In this document: positions 38,041 through 50,097 of the stretch, piece after piece
Position numbering within the stretch: the stretch's first letter is position 1
Layout of the letters: every line of letters begins with the position of its first letter
The notes under the pieces: model-generated
The model's database searches: none
What the model saw: the letters and a program-made list of their open reading frames with translations, nothing else
What the model was told of the DNA's origin: nothing
Program-made: the position numbers and the translations under genes
Source: Aselliscus stoliczkanus
Lineage: Eukaryota > Chordata > Mammalia > Chiroptera > Hipposideridae
Reading direction: 5' to 3'
NCBI GenBank assembly: GCA_033961575.1
Contig: CM066729.1
Span: 35,994,501-36,058,500, forward strand
Length of the DNA: 64,000 nt

Positions 38041-39990
38041 TGTTCAACATTATACTATGGGTTTTAGCCAAGGCAGTTAGGCAAGAAAAATGAAAAGCAT
38101 CCAGGTTGGAAATGAAGTAAATCTATCTCTGCTCACAGATGAAATACCTTGTACATAGAAAGTCCTAAGAAATCGACAACAACCACCAAAAAATTAAAAA
38201 TAATATTGGAACTAATAATTTCAACAAGGTTGCAAGATTTAAGATCAAGATAAAGCAATCAATTGTATTTTATACACTTGCAGTGAACATCCAAAAAAGA
38301 AATTTAAAATTATTTACAATAGCATCAAAAAGAAGCCCTTAGGAGTAAATTACACAGAGGAAGTACAAGATTTGTCTGCAAAAACAAAATGATGCACAAA
38401 ATATCACTAAAAGAGATTAATGACCTTAATAAATTGGAAGATAGCTCATGTTCGTAGATTGAAAGACAATATTATTAAGATGGCCATAATCACCAAATTA
38501 TAGATTCAATGCATCAAAATATCAGCTACTTTTTTTTTTTTTTTTTTTGCAAAAAATGACAAGCCAATCTTAAAATTTAAGTGGAAATGCAAAGGACTTA
38601 AACATATATGTATGCATCAGTGAAATAGAATTTAGAGTCTAGAAAAAAACCCTTACATTTATGGTTAATTGTTTTGTAATTAAAATTTATTGGGGTGACA
38701 ATGTTTAGTAAAATTACATAGGTTTCAAGTGTACAATTCTGTAATACATCGTCTATCATATGTTGTGTTCTGATTTTTGACAAGAAAAAGGATTGTCTTC
38801 AATAGATAATACTGAAATGGATATCCACATGCAAAAGAATGAAATTGGTTCCTACCTGACGCCATTTACAAAAGTGTAACTCAAAATGGATCACAGGCCT
38901 AACCATAAGAGCTAAAATTATAAAACTCTTAGAAGAAAACATAAGGGTACATTTTTGTCACTACACTAGTCAGTGGTTTCTTAAATATGACACCAAAAGC
39001 ACAGGTGACAAAAGAATGTATAAACAAATTGGACTTCATCAAATGTAGAACTTCGCGTTTCAAAGAACACGATAAAAAAAGTGAAACTACAAGCTAAGAA
39101 TAGGAGAAAATGTTTGTAAATCAAATATTTGAGAAAAGGTTTGTATCCAAAGAATATAAAGAACTCTTAGAATGTAAAAATAAAAAGACAACCAAATTAA
39201 AACAGGCAAAGGATTTGAATTAGATGTTTCTTCCTCCAAACCAGATATACAAATGCTCAATGAGCATGTGAAAAGATATACGACAGTAGTCACTAGAGAA
39301 ATACAAATCAAAACCACCAGTGAGATACTACTTCACATCCACTACATAGCTAAAATAAAAAATGCAATAACAAATATTAGGATGTAGAGAAAATTGAACT
39401 CGCATACATTTTTGGTGGGGTTGTAAAATGGTGCAGCCACATTGAAAAGCATTGTCTAGTCCTCAAAATGTTAACTATATGGTTAACATATGACCCAGAA
39501 ATTCCACTGTAAGTCATATGCCTAATAGATTTGAAAATACATGTTCACACCAAAGCTTGTACACAAATGTTCATAGCAGCATTATTCATAATGACCAAAC
39601 AGCAAAAACATCCCCATGTCTATCAGTGACTGAATAGGTAAACAAAATTTTGTAGAGCCATACAATGGAATATTAATCGACCTTGAAAATGAATGAAGAA
39701 CTGATAGATACTACAATATGGATGACCTTTGAAAACGTTATGCTAAACAAAAAAAAGCCAGATACAGCAGGTCACACTTCATATAAAATATCCCGAATAG
39801 GCAAATCTATAGAAACAAAGTAGATTTGCGCTAAGAGATGGGGTAATGGGGAGTGACTGCTAATCATGAGGTTTCTTTCTGGGGTAATGAAATGTCCTAA
39901 AATTATAATAGATAGTGGTGAGGGTAGTACAGCTTTATGAACATATTAAAAACCACTAAATTGCACAATTTTAAAATATAAGTGAATGTC
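38041..39990 (+). mobile_element. L1 LINE ORF2 and 3' end relic, right segment
   Basis: Continuation of the L1 relic through CAGATGAAATACCTTGTACA and into the C-terminal ORF2 segment with TACAATGGAATATTAATCGAC, then the 3' UTR at 39.8-39.99 kb. It has many frame breaks. A short inverted L1 tail is inserted at about 38681-38768, and a run of about 20 T lies at 38530. Confidence 0.85.
38681..38768 (-). mobile_element. 5'-truncated L1 3' end, inverted inside the L1 relic
   Basis: TTTATTGGGGTGACAATG through TTTCAAGTGTACAATTCTG is the reverse complement of an L1 3' terminus; the same sequence occurs in sense at 63648-63735. No clear duplication was seen. Confidence 0.7.
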
Positions 39991-40395
39991 AAATGAAAAG
40001 AACATAGGGAAGAGTTACGCAAGATTGAATTATAAGGAACCTAGCTAGCAGATAAAAATAAAATAGAAGGAAATATTCTCATTATATATTAGTTGGTCTC
40101 CAGACACCAGGCAAACTTCATGGACAGAGACCTAGATCTAGCCACACTTGGTTAAAGTTTGTGTTTTATGAAAGGGGTGGGTGGCAGGAGTAGAACCTAA
40201 ACATCTCCAAACAGATAAAATTAGCAAGAGTGGAAATATCAGCTTGTCATCAGACTTCTCTTCTGCAACACTTAATGATAGGAAGTGATGGAACAATGTA
40301 TATAGAATTGTAATGAAATAAGTTTATGATTCAAAATGGTTTATCCAGCCGAAGTATGATTCAGTGTGCATGAGAATAAAAGAACAACCTTCTCA

Positions 40396-40438
<43 letters not shown>
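40396..40438 (+). repeat. (CA)n microsatellite
   Basis: About 21 uninterrupted CA units. Confidence 0.97.
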
Positions 40439-40439
<1 letters not shown>

Positions 40440-40692
40440 AGCACCAACACCAACAAATGCACACTTCAATGGCCAGATAATCAGGGTCAAAAATTCAAGA
40501 TTGGGATTATAAAATAATGAAACAAATGACTTTTAAATAGTTCCTGCTACTTTGGTTTAAAACAATATGTTAAAAATAATTATAAAATATAATGCCTTAT
40601 GGTAGAAAAAATAATGTTCTGGATCAAATACCCCAGATTATTTCAAAAACACATAAGAGGATGTATAAAAAAACATTTAAATGCCTTATTTT

Positions 40693-40804
40693 GGGCCGGC
40701 CGAGTGGCACAGTGGTTAAGTGCTGGCTTGGGAAACCAGCGGCCCCGGTTCGGTCCCACATATGAGGGTCAGTGACACTGCCCTCAAAAAAAAAAAAAAA
40801 ATTC
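40693..40804 (+). repeat. Short tRNA-headed SINE
   Basis: GGGCCGGCCGAGTGGCACAG head, ACATATGAGGGTCAGTGACA end and poly-A, flanked by a 15-base duplication TAAATGCCTTATTTT (40678; one mismatch at 40805). A clean sense-strand model of the short family. Confidence 0.93.
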
Positions 40805-41508
40805 TAAATGGCTTATTTTACAAATCTTGGAGTCAGTTGATATTGTTTTAATCTTCATATTCACAGAAAATATTTATTTAAGAACAAAGGAAAATCTATA
40901 AGATCAATGCAAAAAGAAAAAGAATAAAGAAGCATGACAAAATGCTAAATGAATGTATTACAATTACCGATAGATTTAGTCTTTTATTGAAAGGTAGCAA
41001 CTGCCATGCTGTGTGGAAAACAAAATCAAATTACTTCATTTTTAAAGAGGCAAAGCTAAGCAAAATAATACCACCTGTAAGTAAAAGGATGGCAAAGCAA
41101 TAATAGACAAAAATCAATTTAAAAATATAGGGTGGCCATATCTGTAAGACAAGACAATTCAAGGCAAGAAAACTTGAATCTAGTCAAAAGGTTATTTATA
41201 TTGGTAAAGTTCTAACAGCCTCAAACCTATCTGTACTGGTCTTATAGAATTAAAATACATAAAACAACCTGAAAAAGAGAATATGGCCCTTAGTATCAGA
41301 TCTGGATTCAAGGGAAACAAAACGTACAATTGAAAAATAAGGAAAGGACTAAAATCGACTTGGGAAGAAGCAGAGGTGAAGACAGTGACCCAGATGGGGT
41401 AACGATGATATAGACTCGAGGAAGATTTGAGACACATAATCAACAGTTTTTCCCTGTATTAACTACATTACAGGGATTATAAAACAAGTCAGAAGTCAGC
41501 CCACAGGT

Positions 41509-41539
41509 AAGAGAGAGAGAGAGAGAGTGTGTGTGTGTT
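41509..41539 (+). repeat. (GA)n(GT)n compound microsatellite
   Basis: About nine GA units followed by six GT units. Confidence 0.93.
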
Positions 41540-42250
41540 TACTGTTTTTAAATGCCAGTTTTCCCCAATCACCAATGTTCTCTATTACATGCATATTGAG
41601 TTAGTTGGGGCCACATACCTTACCACTCTGCTCTCTGTAGGCATTTCCATTTGTGAACCCTGGGATGAGGTTAAGGGAGATGGCTAAGGAAGAAAGACTA
41701 AGAAAGTTGTGAGTGAGCAATAGAAGACTAAATCATTGCAGTAGTTCAAAAAGTAACAATTACATACACTTAAAATGGAAAAAGTTTTGGTATTTACCAC
41801 AATAAAAAAATAAGTTTAAAACCTTTAAAAAAAGTAATAGTTATACATCAGCTGAATCATTTAAATGTGTTGGTCTTAAAAGGATTCTCTTCATCTGCTT
41901 CAGTTTGCTTCATATTATACCAAGTAATGGTTTATTAAGATACTGATACATCACCATGTAAAAATTCTTACCTTGTTTTTATATTAAGGAAGTCAACTTT
42001 AGTTAAACTACTGTCTCATTTCCTCTATTTTCAGTCTTAAAATTTTTGTTACTCTCATATCATTTTCCTTTTATGTCACTTGAGTTGGAAAATTTTAGTT
42101 TTGGGGTTGACACTTGCTACTTCACTGCCACAAAACATATTAATTATGATTACTGCCCTTAAATAAACATAATGTTCAACTAGCTAACTAGTGTGAATAA
42201 TCCATTACTGAGAATTATTAACCATATATGACAAACTAGAAATAATTGCT

Positions 42251-42678
42251 TTTCTTAAAAAAAAAATTGGGGACTTGGGGGAGGGGAATAGCGTTGGGGA
42301 ATTGGGGGAGGGGAACAGACAAGTTGCTGTCTTTTTGTTCTTCAGTCTAGTTGCGGAGGATGTTGCTTCACTGGCCCATGTTAGTATCGTCATTGTGCTT
42401 TTCCCGGTTGAGGCAGATCGGTCGCCAGCCTCTGGATGGTCTCTCACCGGGGCTATTGGCCGCTCATGCTGGCTGCCGGCCACTCACTGTAGCCTATGGC
42501 AGCCCACTGCAGCAGGGGCTGCAGCCCACACCGTCGCCGGGGATCGCACAGCCCAGCTCCAGGTGGAGCTGTTGTTAGCTGTAGAGGGCAGTGCCACTGG
42601 CCCTCATATGTGGGATCCGAACCGGGGCCTCTGGCATTCCAAAACCAGCGCTTAACCAATGTGCCACTCGGCTGGCCC
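42251..42678 (-). repeat. Long tRNA-headed SINE
   Basis: A full-length minus-strand copy flanked by the exact duplication AATAATTGCT at 42241-42250 and 42679-42688. The 3' end is altered: in plus-strand order the expected poly-T is replaced by TTTCTTAAAAAAAAAA. The 10-base segment is absent and two 3' modules are present. Confidence 0.93.
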
Positions 42679-43122
42679 AATAATTGCTATTTTTATAGTA
42701 ACAAAGGCAATCATTTGATTATAAGGCTGACAAAACCATAAACCCAGTTAAATATAACATTGTACCAGCTGATATTTTAAGTTATGCTTTCTTCTTCCCT
42801 TTAGAATAACTTGGAAATGAAAGCCTTTAACAGGAAGATCATGTTGATCAAATGGATCCAAAATTCCCACCAAAACACACCTTAGAACATAGGAAGTAAG
42901 TTCCCCAATACAGCCAGATTTCTTGCTGTAAAACTTCATTCATCTGGTAGCACGGTAATCCCTTATACATAGTCTGTTTACTTTTAATAAACTGTTTAAT
43001 TTACTGCTTAACACTTTAAATTGTATGTTCAGACAAATTAACAATCATTTAATGATAAACCTTAATATAAATGGGGAAAGGGGAAACAATGGAACCGAAA
43101 AAGCATGCTTGTCTGAAATATA

Positions 43123-43699
43123 TGAGGTGTGATTGAAAAGTACGGTGGATGTTTAAATAAAAATAATTTATTACAGTAAAAGACACATTGCCATTAATCC
43201 CACTCAAAATATCCCCCCTCAAAAGATCCCCTCTCATTTTTAATACACTTATCCCATCATTCTTGCCACTTTCTGAAGCAGTTCTGGAAGCCCTCTTTTG
43301 TGAGTGTCTTTACTTCATCCTCCATCATGACAACGCTGTGTCACACTTGGCTTCTAGTATGCAGCAATTTCTGTTAAATAAAAACATTATGGTGTGTCCT
43401 CATCCACCTTATTCATCAGATCTGGCACCGTGCAACTTCTGGCTCTTCCCCAAATTCAAAATGACCATGAAAGGTAAACATTCTGAATTAATTCAGGACC
43501 TGGAGGCAGCCATGACAGAACAACTAAAGACACTCGCGAAAGAGGACTTCCAGAGCTGCTTCAGAAAGTGACAAGAATGATGGGAGAAGTGTGTTCAAAG
43601 CAAGGGGGAATGTTTTGAGGGGGATTAATGGCAATGTGTCTTTTACTGTAATACATGTTTTTTTTTTAAACATTCACTGTATTTTTCAGTCACACCTCA
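43123..43699 (+). mobile_element. Rearranged mariner element with inverted 3' ends
   Basis: A 577-bp element starts TGAGGTGTGATTGAAAAG and ends CAGTCACACCTCA, flanked by TA at 43121-43122 and 43700-43701, the standard mariner target duplication. The right part encodes the C-terminal transposase in frame to a stop at 43569-43571, with H-H-D-N-A and P-P-Y-S-S-D-L-A-P-C-N-F-W-L-F. In DD34D mariners the third catalytic aspartate falls 35 residues after the D of H-D-N; here that position is N, so the catalytic triad is broken. The N-terminal half and the real 5' end are missing. Instead 43123-43312 is an inverted copy of the 3' end (43525-43699), including coding sequence. Confidence 0.9.
43313..43571 (+). 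pseudogene. Mariner transposase C-terminal remnant
   Basis: About 85 codons remain, from F-I-L-H-H-D-N to Q-S-C-F-R-K and a stop. They contain the second catalytic aspartate (in H-D-N-A) and the P-P-Y-S-S-D-L-A-P block, but the third catalytic position is asparagine. The DNA-binding half is absent, so no active enzyme can be made. The apparent ATG at 43188 lies in the inverted 3' arm and is not a native start. Confidence 0.85.
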
Positions 43700-43760
43700 T
43701 ACATATCTTGATACCTCATTGAAGTCCAGTATCACATACTTGTATGCTCTGGGACAATGC

Positions 43761-45929
43761 TCAGTAGCTATTAGCTGGATGGGTGAGGAATAGTAAGTTC
43801 ACAATAATGATGTTCAGATGTGACAAAGAAGATCAATAGTTACATTTCCAGTTTTCTGAGTAAAAAGAAAGTGGATTATAAATTTTCATAAAGTTTTATG
43901 GAAATTATTTAAGAAAGTTAGGTGCTTATTTAGTAAATTCACAGCTATTGGCAAAACACTCAGCCAGGGTGACTTATTTTCAGAGGAATTAAGAAAAAAC
44001 AAAGCTTTTCTATGTATAATTACATATATGTATTTATTCAAACATCTAAAGTAATGGTGGTTCATGGTGATATGTTTATTTTAGATATGTGAAGTTACTG
44101 GTTATATATTATGTAGGGTTTCTTTTCCAGGTTGAGTTTAGGAAGCTCTATGAAGTATTTCAGCATCACAGTTTAGCATGGGGAAATAAGAACATAGAAA
44201 TTAATGAAATAGAAAAGGCAGTGTTGAGCAATGGGTTTACAATCATATGTAACTGATACTTGTTTGCCTATTGTGTGAAGACTCACATTAGCACCCGAAG
44301 AGAAAGTGAAAGGAAGCAGCAGATGTTAGCAGAGGGAAATCAGAGAACTTGACTGTTTTTCTGAGACTGGATTTTTACTATGACCTATGCACTGTGCTAG
44401 TATCTTTACATAACATATATTATCCCCTTAATTTTTATAATAAACCTGAGACAAGTACTTCTCTGATCCCTGTTTCATAGAAGACAAAAGAGAGTCATAG
44501 AAAGTTATGTGGGTTACCCCAGGTCTCACCACTTAGTACCATGTCTGCCTTTCTTTCTAGCCTGTTTAATTTGTATAGATAGATTAACAATGATTTAATG
44601 ATAAACCATCTCAATACAAATGAGAATGGGGAAAACGATGGAACTTAAAAAGCATAGTTGTCTGAAGTATACATGTCTTGATATATCAGTGAAGTCCAGT
44701 GACACATGTCCTTTGAGTATTTGTGTAGAATGGACTATAGGTACTACACAGTGTTTTTGTATTACACCCTGAATTCTACAACTATGAAATCTTCCGCTAA
44801 CATATTAGGATATTTACAATTACAGGTCTGACCCCTTTAAAAATAGTAAAGTCAATATATAAAAATTCTAACTTCAGACAAAAGTAGAGTATGTCCAGTG
44901 ATGATTTAAAAAAACCTACTGCAAGGTTATTTAAATCAGATGTGTCACTGTTATCTTGGTGAGCTGAAATTTTCCCATCTCAACTGATTGTTTTGCAGTT
45001 TCATTTTAGAAAAAAATCTATTTCCTTTAGGTGAAGAATACCCTCTTCGGTGGCCACAGACTCCACTCCTCTCTGTTACACTGGCCCAGTTTACACGTGT
45101 GACATGTGAGTTTGTAACCCCAGCCTCAAATCATGAGCCCTTGGTAAATTTAAAACATGCTACTGAATTACTAATATTCTTTGGGATATGCCTGGTAAAA
45201 TCAACTAGACCTGTGATTATACAAACGCAACTACATCAGAATAGTTTTTCAAAGCTCAGTCTCTACAAGTTAAGATTAAATTCTAGAGCAATCAACCATG
45301 CCTATTAATTTCCTGTAAATGTTTTCTCCCTGTAGAAAGGAGTCAGTAGTAGGAAATCAGAAAAAAAGTTTAAAGCCAGATGGAAAAGTCGAGATGTGTG
45401 AAATGTGCATGGGCTTACCCTGCTGAGTGTGTAGATTCACTAGGGAATAGTATTGGGGATATCAATAGTCATAATATGGTGATAAGTTATCAGTGACATT
45501 TTCAAGCTATCATCTTGATTGCCAGGGTAAAACTGATTGGTATGTGGTATGCAGCCTTACCATGATTTGTTTTAACATCTTTGGTAAAAGAAGCCTCTAG
45601 TGTTAGCAAAAGATTACTCCTTGTGTAAGAACTATGTACTGCCCCACCATATACATGGATTTTGTTCCAAATTGTGTTTATGTTAGGTTGTAACTATATG
45701 AAATTGCCAAAATCTGACTAGTGTGGACCTACAAAAAAAAAAAAAAAAAAAGACAATTCATGTGGTTCAACCCCATACATCAGCTATTCCAACTTAGAGG
45801 GTATTGTTCCAAACTGGGAAACTGTTTTCCAAATGAAACTAAAATACAGTTTCTAGGTTAGTAATAAATATACATTCTGTCACTGCTTTCTGCCAGGCCC
45901 TGTGCTCATGTGGAGGATCATTTTCTCTC
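43761..45929. other. SERPINI1 intron 1: no named feature except duplicate B
   Basis: Apart from the mariner empty-site copy at 44565-44725 I recognise no repeat family or gene here. The longest open frame (44988-45308) shows no recognisable domain. Confidence 0.5.
44565..44725. repeat. Diverged duplicate B (empty site for the mariner)
   Basis: The sequence matches 43015-43122 joined to 43702-43760. At the mariner position it reads TCTGAAGTATACATGTCTTG with a single TA (44670-44671), the unoccupied form of the target. Confidence 0.7.
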
Positions 45930-46925
45930 TTCATCTTTCTCAGTCTTGCAGATGTTGGAATTCCCCAGAGCTTGGTCATAGGCTGTCTCTTCTCCCTGCT
46001 CCCCAGGAAATCTAATCCATCCAGATAGCCTTATATGTACTGAGCACTCCCAAATGCATCTCTACCCCGATCTTGACTCTGAACTTTAACCTTGTTTATC
46101 AAACTACTTCCTTCACTTCCCAAGTAGATGTCTCGTCAGCATCTCCCATTTACCTATCCAAAACAAAATTTTTGACCCCGTCTCTCATCCTTCTGTGTTC
46201 TTGGTCCATCCTTCTCTATTGCAGTGAAGGACACCTCCACCCACCCAGATGGTCCAGGGGAAACCTGGACATCATCCTTATTCATCCTTCCTTTCCATTA
46301 CCTGTGTCATGTTCAGCCTCTCTCTTAAAGATATCCAGAACCATCTATTTATTCCTTTTCTATCTCCATTGCAGCCACCTTAATCTAGCTACTATCTCCT
46401 TTCACCTATATCATTGCAGTGTTCACATAATTTGTTTTTAGGCTTCTACTCTAAATTTCCTATAATCCTCTCCATAAATACCTTGTTAAATTGAGGAGAA
46501 AACGCAAACTCTTTTCTACCTCCAAAGCCCTGTATGATCTGCCCCCTATCTACTAAGCCAGCCTCCTCTTTACCTTGTGGTCACTGATTTCTTTCAGCAC
46601 CTCACATTCTTAAAGCTCTTTCCTGCTTCTGGGCATTCCTTTTTCCTTCTGTCTGGAATACCTCTTCTCTCCTTAACTCACATATCCTTCAACTGTCAGC
46701 GTAAATGGCACTTGCTCAGAGGGGCCTTTCCTGATCCCGATCCCCTACCCCAATCTAAAGTAGGCCCCATGATTCTTTCATGTAGCACTATTTCTCCTTC
46801 ATTGCACTTAACACAGTTTACAGTTAGATATCTGTATGTGTTTATTTGGTTGGTTCAGCTACTTAAGGCAGGCCCCTGTCTGCTGTGCTCATCACCTTGC
46901 CTAGGACCCAGGACCTAGTAGGTGC
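45930..46925 (+). repeat. Old LINE (L2-type) 3' region
   Basis: A diverged sequence including CCTTCTGTCTGGAATACCTC, AGAGGGGCCTTTCCTGATC, GCACTATTTCTCCTTCATTG and a final CCTAGGACCCAGGACCTAGT matches the L2 3' part in sense. The upstream part (45.93-46.45 kb) is more diverged and the family is less certain. Confidence 0.6.
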
Positions 46926-47097
46926 TGTGCCTGAAGTGACCATCTATCTTGGATGTTGGGACTCGAAGGAAACCAGATTGTTCAGAAGAGGATGTGATGA
47001 TGAGGGGCCTCTAGAAGTGTGGTCTACGGTACATGGCACACAGGCTTGTCTCAAACCTCATCTTCATTTTGGGTGAGTTAACTCGACTGTCCCGAGC

Positions 47098-47222
47098 CCT
47101 TAGATTGTATGCTTTTGAAAGCAGATGCTTTGTCTGTTTTGTTCACCACTGTATCACTAATGCTTTAAAAAGTGTCTGGTAAACAGTAGATACTTAATAA
47201 ACATTTGTTGAGTGAATGAACT
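47098..47222 (+). repeat. L2 LINE 3' end
   Basis: TTTGTCTGTTTTGTTCACCA and a final ACTTAATAAACATTTGTTGA then GTGAATGAA are the characteristic L2 terminus. Confidence 0.8.
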
Positions 47223-47367
47223 TCTTGTTTTCTCTTTTGCAAAGTTCCTTTCTCATGACACTGTGAGGAGTTTAATAAAAGAAAACAGAAAGTGCTTCGT
47301 ATATAGCAGATGCTTAATAAATGCCAGCAACCCTAATGCCTTTTTCAAACCATGATTTTGATTTTGT

Positions 47368-47567
47368 TTTTTATGCCAATGATTCTCAAAATCCCTGGGC
47401 CCCCATGAAGATTGAGAATGGGAGGCTGTGAGGTGGGTGCATTAGAATAACCTTTGCAGCTTCTTGCAAACTACCTTAACTTGTACATCTCCTCACTGCC
47501 TACTACAGAGTGGCTATTTTTAAATACATTTCTCAGGTGTGCTGAGGCAAAGGTTGAGAAACCTGCC
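47368..47567. mobile_element. hAT-type (MER20-like) DNA transposon fossil
   Basis: Inverted ends CCAATGATTCTCAAAATCCC and AAGGTTGAGAAACCTG bound about 200 bp, a typical short hAT-Charlie arrangement. Confidence 0.6.
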
Positions 47568-47569
47568 TA

Positions 47570-49660
47570 AATCTTGCCTAGAGCCTGTGTCACCAGAATA
47601 ATAGCTGATAAATGAAGGCTCTACACCACAGGACTTCCAAAATGGTTAGGCAAATAATAATGATAATAATCACATATATATGAAGATAAAGGAAATATTG
47701 AAAGACATTTGGATGACATTCAGGACATCAAGGGTAATAAGATGACAGCTCTGATGGCCATTCCAGAAAGAGTTCCAAAATTGCTTTGAAGGGTGGACTA
47801 GGCACTGGCATTGGTGCATAGCTTCCCAAAGGGAGTACTTCGAAGGTGACCATAGTGATATTCAGCAGTGAGGTATGCAGCACTTTTTCTAGGATGAGTT
47901 CTTGAACTTAATTGTCCAACCTCGTATATATTTTATGTGTATATATATTTTATATTCATATGAGTATATATAAAATAAACTGCAATGATTATACAGTGAT
48001 GCTACTGTCTATTGGTAAGAAATATAGTATGTGCTTGTAGAGTGTTTCTCTAGGTATATTACTTTGGATTTAATTCCACATATAGTTGCTAGCCCATAAC
48101 TTAAAAAAAGGAAACAGGGTGGAATAGATTTCTACTCTCCACAATCATATATTAACGTACTGCAAGCTCCTTTTTCAAGGGAAATAGTTATAGTCCCAAT
48201 GACTGCTTGGAAGAGACTTAGTTATGCCACATTTACCTTTGTTTTACCTCAGTTGAAGAATTTGTGAGCTCTGCAATCATTTTCATATCAGTTAATTAGG
48301 CATGAAATCCAGAAGGGAGAAATGGATGAGAGTTAGAATCATCACAGATTGTCCAGAAGTAGGAAAAATGAGAATCCATCAACCAGTAGAACTACGTATT
48401 GCGGCCAGACCTTGGGATACAGAGACAAAAATTAAATGATTGGAATAGATGAAAGTACTTGAAGCCCTCTCCTGGTCTATAATTGTAAAATGTTTACAAG
48501 TATTTGGATCGTTTGTGCAATTGAAATATTTAAGCAATTCCAAGTGCCCTGCTTCTACAAGGCATATATTTTCATGAATTGCAGTTTCTAGCATGAAACT
48601 CTGCTCTCTATAGTATATGGAGACTGTTCAAATTTGAATATTTTAAATGTCAACATAGAATAACATTAAGGTTTATGACCTGGCTTTGGAAATCCACAGT
48701 GCAAAATCTGGATTTACACATCTCTGGGACACACTGGGAAAGTCACTAACCAGAGAAACCCATTAGAAGTAAAACTACTTCTGACAGAGCCATATTCAAG
48801 AAGGGAAGTTAATTGGACACACCCTCATTAGTTGTTTTCTTACAGCATAACTCATTTGCAAGCTGTTACTCTATAGGGCTCCCGGATTTGATAGCTAAAT
48901 TCCTTAGTTTGCTTCTTTGTCAGGATTGCTCAGTCTTTCATTGTTAGTCTCCAAGCCCACCCATGGAGTTCAGGGTTAAACTGGCCTTGTTGCATCCTCT
49001 GTAGCTGCTTGCTTCCTGAATTCCCACCAGCACTGACACCTTCTTGATCCCCCTGGATTACTTTTCTTCCTTTCCTGCTGTTGACAAACATCTTTGATAA
49101 CTTTTCTGCAGTCAGGCAGCTCAGTGAGGCTTTCTGTTATCTGAACTGATAGTCCCAAAGCATATTCAACAAATCCAATCCCTTCCTCACTTTTACTTTT
49201 TTAGTCTTTCAACTCTCCTAGCAGGTTACCCGGTCCTATCTTTCTAAGTATTACACATATAACCCCACATCTACATAAGATTATCTGCAGGGGGAAAAGT
49301 GATACATTTTAAACCATGATATATTTCATAATGATAGTTTGGAAGCACCTCCTAATTTTGAATTTACTTGGTAGAGTCAATATTTTAAAATAAATTTACA
49401 AGTGAAAATCAGTTCTTGTTTAAAAAAGTAAAATGATAGTTTCAGATACCTTCAAATAAGTCCATTGTAGTATAGTATGCTTTGTAAAAAGATCTGTTAT
49501 TTTAGGTTAAGAAGTTAGGGAAGTGGGTACTCTAAGCACCCTGTGCTTAGTATTAGAACATTTGAGCAATGCAGACCAACATCACTGACTATTCCTACTT
49601 GAAATTTCAGTAAATTTAAAATGTGAATTTGATATTATGGCATAAATGGTCTTTAAAAAA
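47570..49660. other. SERPINI1 intron 1: nothing recognised
   Basis: AT-rich unique sequence with a short TATATA-type stretch near 47.94 kb; no gene, RNA or repeat family I can support. Confidence 0.5.
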
Positions 49661-49668
49661 TATTTTGG

Positions 49669-50097
49669 GGGCCGGCTGAGTGGCGCATTGGTTAAGAGTT
49701 GGCTTGGGACACCAGCGGCCTCGGTTCAGATCCCACATATGAGGGCCAGTGACACTGCCCTCTACAGCTAAGATGGTGAACAACAGCTCCACCTGGAGCT
49801 GGGCTGCTGTGAGTCGCCGGGGATGGCATAGCTGCAGCCCCTGCTGTAGTGGGCTGCCAGAGGCTACAGTGAGTGGCTAGCAGCCAGCGTGAACTGGCAG
49901 CCAGCGTGAGCTGCCAAGAGCCACAGTGAGCGACATCCAGAGGCCGGCAACTGATCTGCCTCACCCGGGAAGAGCTCAATGATGATACCAACATGGGCCA
50001 GTGAAGCAATGTCCTCCACAACGAGACTGAAGAACAAAAGGACAGCAACTTGTCCCCCTCCCCCAATTCTCTAATAAAAATCTTTAAAAAAAAAAAA
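49669..50097 (+). repeat. Long tRNA-headed SINE
   Basis: A sense copy: GGCCGGCTGAGTGGCGCAT head, the 10-base AAGATGGTGAA segment present, inner GTGAGCTGCC-type repeats, and only one copy of the 3' CCCCTCCCCCAATT module before TAAAAATCTTT and poly-A. A short ATTTTGG-type duplication flanks it. Confidence 0.9.

Larger units (their letters stand above)
43015..43760. repeat. Diverged duplicate A (interrupted by the mariner)
   Basis: About 105 bp left of the mariner plus 60 bp to its right align with 44565-44725, sharing TTTAATGATAAACC, AAAAGCAT and TTGTCTGAA segments. Divergence is roughly 15-20 percent by eye. Confidence 0.7.

Noticed and set aside
44988..45308. 106-residue plus-strand open frame
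   Set aside because: No recognisable domain and no supporting splice sites or context.
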